Assembly (NCBI RefSeq): GCF_003576645.1
Contig: NC_044929.1
Span: 1,896,053-1,960,052 of the forward strand
Direction: 5' to 3'
Length of the DNA: 64,000 bases
DNA from: Ipomoea triloba
Taxonomy: Eukaryota > Streptophyta > Magnoliopsida > Solanales > Convolvulaceae
Shown: positions 60,622 to 64,000 of the stretch, piece after piece
How the letters are laid out: every line of letters starts with the position of its first letter
Numbering within the stretch: position 1 is the stretch's first letter
Made by a program: the position numbers and the translations under genes
The notes under the pieces: generated by a model
Databases searched by the model: none
What the model was told of the DNA's origin: nothing
The model's input: only the letters and a program-made list of their open reading frames with translations

Positions 60622-61857
60622 CAATACTTTAAAAAAAAGAAGAAGAAGAAGAAGAAAAAGTTAACTACAAAAATAGTATAAGTGGATTGGGACGAAGGAG
60701 TACCATTTGGCCTAAATTGTAAGGATGCTAGGGTATAGCCTCTCATTATTTGGGACCATTTTCGCCACCTCTACAAGTCTAAACCATGTGCCCCATTTAA
60801 ACCACATTGTTGATGTTGTCTGCTTCTTACATTATTGTGATAAATATCATCAATTCATCATCAATAAAATGTTGGTCCAACTTTTATGAACAATTAATAA
60901 AACCATAACAATTATGATCCTTTCCTCGTCCATAATTGAACATTATGGTGTTGATAAGATGATCCAACTTAATTGTCCGGGCCGTCTACTCATATTCAAA
61001 TTTAAGATTATTGTTCGGTTGACATAACTATAACTATAATGTTATTAAATATTATTAATTTTTTTTTTGTGTGACTACAGTCTAACCCTACCATTTTCAC
61101 AGTTAATGAGAAAATAATTTACTTTCTAAGTCTAAATTTTATGAAAATAAGGCAAAATTTGTAATGATGGATTAAATTCAACAATATCCTTGAAGTGGGA
61201 ATTAAATTGAAAAATGTTACCATAGTCAAGGATTAAATCGAGAATTAATTCATATTAGATATATACAACATTTTATGAAATATATGTTGTGATGAATTGG
61301 AAAAGATGAAAGTGATTAGAAAATCCACTAAAGTGCATAGCCTTCACCGAATGTATATTAAAGTGCATAGCCTTCACCGAATGTATATAGTAACGGGTGT
61401 TTTAAAACTAAACTATAAACTCTAAAAAGTGAACCCTAATAAGTGCACAACACTTTTAAGCTGACCAAGATGCATAGTATAGTGTTGCAAAATGCACTAT
61501 ATAATGTAGAAATATGCACTTTAAAAATTGAAAAAATTACCAAAATATCATCATAATTTTTTTACTTCCTTACTCTAGAATTATTAGACATATAGTAGTT
61601 AGATGAATGCCTGAAATTAGTTCTTAATTTTCTTTGAAAACAAGTTTTCATATATGATCATTTTCCTCTCTATATACACACACAAAGTAGTTAATGGATA
61701 TGAAGATTGCGAAGATGATATAATGACATATGGAAAAGTTTATGTGCAAATAACATTTTACTGCATTTTATGTGCAAATAACAATTTACTACATTTTAGG
61801 TTAGAATCTTTATGCCATGAATTTCAATCTCATTGAGATAATATACTTTTACCCAAG

Positions 61858-61900
<43 letters not shown>

Positions 61901-62829
61901 TTAAGGTAACAAGATCCTAATCTAACCGCTAAGTATGATTATTTTCAACCAACGCTACTCATTTCCCAAGGCTTTATTTGGTATGTCTTTTTCCATAAGC
62001 CCTCTTCTAAAAAAATTTTGAGCTCAAAAAACAAGAGAGCATGCAAGTCATTATATATATTGAACTTGAGACAAAAAACCACCTTTGGCTTGCATATATG
62101 CACTTGCATGCACCTCTTCCTTCTGCATAGGTCCCCCCCCTTCCCCATTTGCCCTTACCCCACTCCCACCCCCACCCCACCCCACCCCCACGAAAATAAA
62201 AGTAATTCCAGCCAAGTTGATCAGTTGATTTGATAACCACAAGGTTAAAAATTCAAACTTTCAGTGAGAACAGTTTATTGACCTTCTTGATTTGAGCTGG
62301 TAGCTATGAGCAATCTAGCTAGACTGATTTATCTTATTGTAGTCTTTTGCTAGTTAAGGTCACAAGACGAAATTTATCCAGTACATACCCTTATTAGTTA
62401 GTTACGTACTGTTGGTTTCCCTAGTCATTCAAAAAATCGAACCCAAAAGAAAAAAAAATCTTAGGTAAATGGAAAAATTCCATGCTAACCACCTGTCAAA
62501 CCATAACTCTCCCAACTGCCATTTTACCATCAAACTTTAAATATATTTAGTTCTGCCTTTTTAACTTTCTGATAATAACCATGCCTCTGCTGATAAAGGG
62601 AAATCTTGAAGCATTAATTAAAATGGTGCACAGCCTTTCTAACCAATTTTACTTTTAAAACTGATAGAATAAACTATTGATAGAAAATTTCTATGTACCA
62701 TAATCACACAATGACTTCTAAAAACCCTTTATACATAAATTTTACATTAAATTATATAACATTCAAATTCAAATTATAATAATAGATTAGTTACAATTCT
62801 AACACAGTTTACCTCTACTTTAACAAGAA
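60622..62829. other. Intergenic with short repeats, no gene seen
   Basis: Contents: a two-copy 30-bp tandem (AAAGTGCATAGCCTTCACCG..., about 61333-61392), a two-copy 28-bp tandem (TATGTGCAAATAACA..., about 61740-61798), a (TTA)n microsatellite at about 61859-61902, and a C-rich strand at 62130-62191. No gene. Confidence 0.55.
62130..62191. repeat. C-rich tract (G-rich on minus strand)
   Basis: At least nine runs of three to nine C separated by one to seven bases, for example CCCACCCCCACCCCACCCC. The minus strand meets the usual G-quadruplex pattern. Confidence 0.75.
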
Positions 62830-62996
62830 GGCAAACTTGTGTGGGACTGTTTTACGGGTCTCAATTCGTGAGACGGGTCAGATCTTTTATTAATGAGCTT
62901 AAAAATTTGACCCATTAATTAAAAATTTGGCTCTTTAATCAATGATCCGATCCGTCTCACGGATTGAGACTCTTGAGACGATTTCATTCCAGAGTT
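62830..62996. mobile_element. TIR MITE, short relative of 6857-7307
   Basis: It begins GGCAAACTTGTGTGGGACTG, then TCGTGAGACGGGTC. The right side has GATCCGTCTCACGGATTGAG in inverted orientation. Confidence 0.65.
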
Positions 62997-63313
62997 ACCA
63001 TATTTTTTTTGTTCATTGGATGAGTCCTATATATTGTAATGATTTATGGTACGGTACAATTGTGGTACGACTCTGCAAATAATTTCATTATTTAAAATAT
63101 ATAAAATTATAATTATGAGATTGTCACATCAATCAACATTATATATCCAAGATTTTTTTTTGAAACCAATATATCCAAGAAGTTAAAAATGTGAATCACA
63201 AAATTTCCATACTTTTATAAAGTTAGCAATTTTGACATTTTATATGAAAAAGACTTCAAAAAAAAAAGGAGAAATTTCTTAGAGGGATTGCACTTAAAAA
63301 AAAAAAATATAAC
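62997..63313. other. Intergenic, no gene seen
   Basis: AT-rich DNA with A-runs. Nothing else is recognised. Confidence 0.5.
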
Positions 63314-63323
63314 AATAACAAAA

Positions 63324-63685
63324 GAATTAATAATCAATTTAGCCATCGATTATAGTAATTTTTTTATTTAGTCATAAACGTCTTTTTGTGTTCAATTGAG
63401 TATTCAATTTCGATAGATTTCCCTAATTGAGTCATAACTGTAGCTTGGTAATTTCTCATATGTTAATACCTAATTTAATCTTCGACTATAGTGCTTTTAC
63501 CCAAATTTGTCATTGACTATAACGATTTAGTTCTTGATTCTAACAGTCAATAAATCAATTAGAAAAAATCATCAAATCAAGGACCCAAATTAAATATATA
63601 AATAAGGACCCAAATTAAATATATAAATACGTTTAGGACTAAATAAAAAAAAAATATAATCGATGACTAAATTGTGTATTAACTC
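63324..63685. mobile_element. Mutator-like MITE with exact 10-bp TSD
   Basis: Inverted ends GAATTAATAATCAATTTAG and its partner (GAGTTAATACACAATTTAG on the minus strand) continue inward with CATCGATTATA. Identical 10-mers AATAACAAAA abut both sides (63314-63323 and 63686-63695). Inside, a 25-bp unit (AAGGACCCAAATTAAATATA...) is tandemly doubled at about 63577-63627. Confidence 0.85.
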
Positions 63686-63731
63686 AATAACAAAATAAGA
63701 AATCCTATCATATCAACTATAATTATTTTCC

Positions 63732-63898
63732 TTTTTTTTTTTTGAGTATCATTGACCCTATTACATGTAGTATATGTCCACATATACTTTCTCAATCTAC
63801 TAAAGCCCAACGAGTCAATATCACTTACTGAGACTCGAACTTGAACACATAACCTCCTATCTGGGGGAGTCACTTCATGTCACTTGACCAAACAATCT
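63732..63898 (-). mobile_element. SINE, TTGTGGTC family, exact 9-bp TSD
   Basis: On the minus strand it starts near GTTTGGTCAAGTGAC (A box) and has AAGTTCGAGTCTC (B box). It ends TGATACTC plus poly-A (63732-63743 as T). The 9-mer TTATTTTCC lies at 63723-63731 and 63899-63907. Coding frames here are spurious. Confidence 0.85.
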
Positions 63899-63978
63899 TT
63901 ATTTTCCTATTTAAAACCACTCATGAAATAACTATATGCATTACTCTGCAATAATAGTGAAATACCCAATCTAACCTT

Positions 63979-64000
63979 CCACCCCCCCCCCCCCCCCCCC
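63979..64000. other. Poly-C run at the window edge
   Basis: At least 20 C residues close the window. Given the poly-G runs next to the gap at 55782, this may abut another gap outside the window. Confidence 0.7.

Noticed and set aside
11313..63898. tRNA genes at the A/B-box sites
   Set aside because: Only the pol III boxes are tRNA-like; no cloverleaf or anticodon arm could be drawn, and poly-A tails with target duplications identify SINEs.

Overview
This is a nuclear segment from a flowering plant. It is AT-rich, its five genes use GT-AG introns with plant-like spacing, and all five encode typical angiosperm proteins. Between the genes are SINEs, MITEs, a gene-capturing Mutator-like element and long solo LTRs. 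The gene set and repeat style suggest a eudicot, perhaps an asterid such as Convolvulaceae, but the sequence alone does not settle the family.

Layout. 1-13,000 has no gene and is a patchwork of MITEs, SINEs, microsatellites and old LTR remnants. 13,298-14,587 (+) is an intronless CYC/TB1-type TCP transcription factor carrying a 69-bp in-frame tandem repeat. 14,600-22,400 is repeat-rich and includes an LTR-type insertion inside a MITE with a clean target duplication. 22,432-27,269 (-) is an 11-exon plastid SLH-domain/coiled-coil protein, and a Pack-MULE-like element with a captured DUF1645 fragment sits just upstream of it. 30,550-33,204 (+) is a two-exon P-class PPR protein (At4g20740-like). 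33,981-35,663 (-) is a four-exon cytochrome b561. 37,506-46,022 is a three-layer transposon nest. 47,662-54,401 (+) is an eight-exon NMCP1/CRWN nuclear lamina-like protein. 54,402-64,000 holds no convincing complete gene, only a gap, a LINE end, MITEs and SINEs.

For every spliced gene the exon model was built by hand from splice sites and reading phase. Each joined CDS is a multiple of three: 580, 727, 240 and 1,189 codons including stop for SLH, PPR, b561 and CRWN. The genes are functionally unrelated housekeeping or developmental genes, each with its own promoter; there is no operon logic.

The most unusual object is at 41,260-44,280. It is a head-to-head inverted dimer of a truncated Ty3/gypsy-like retroelement, with a 3' LTR at both outer ends, a 35-bp spacer in the middle, and one shared 5-bp target duplication (AGTTT) outside. 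It sits within a 3.7-kb solo LTR (TSD GTGTA) that also carries a 1.8-kb Sirevirus-like solo LTR (TSD CAAAC). The palindrome looks like one integration of a palindromic cDNA with two U5 ends, and it would give a long hairpin RNA if read through. Two N-runs (567 and 672) and four single Ns mark assembly joins, one of them inside this palindrome.
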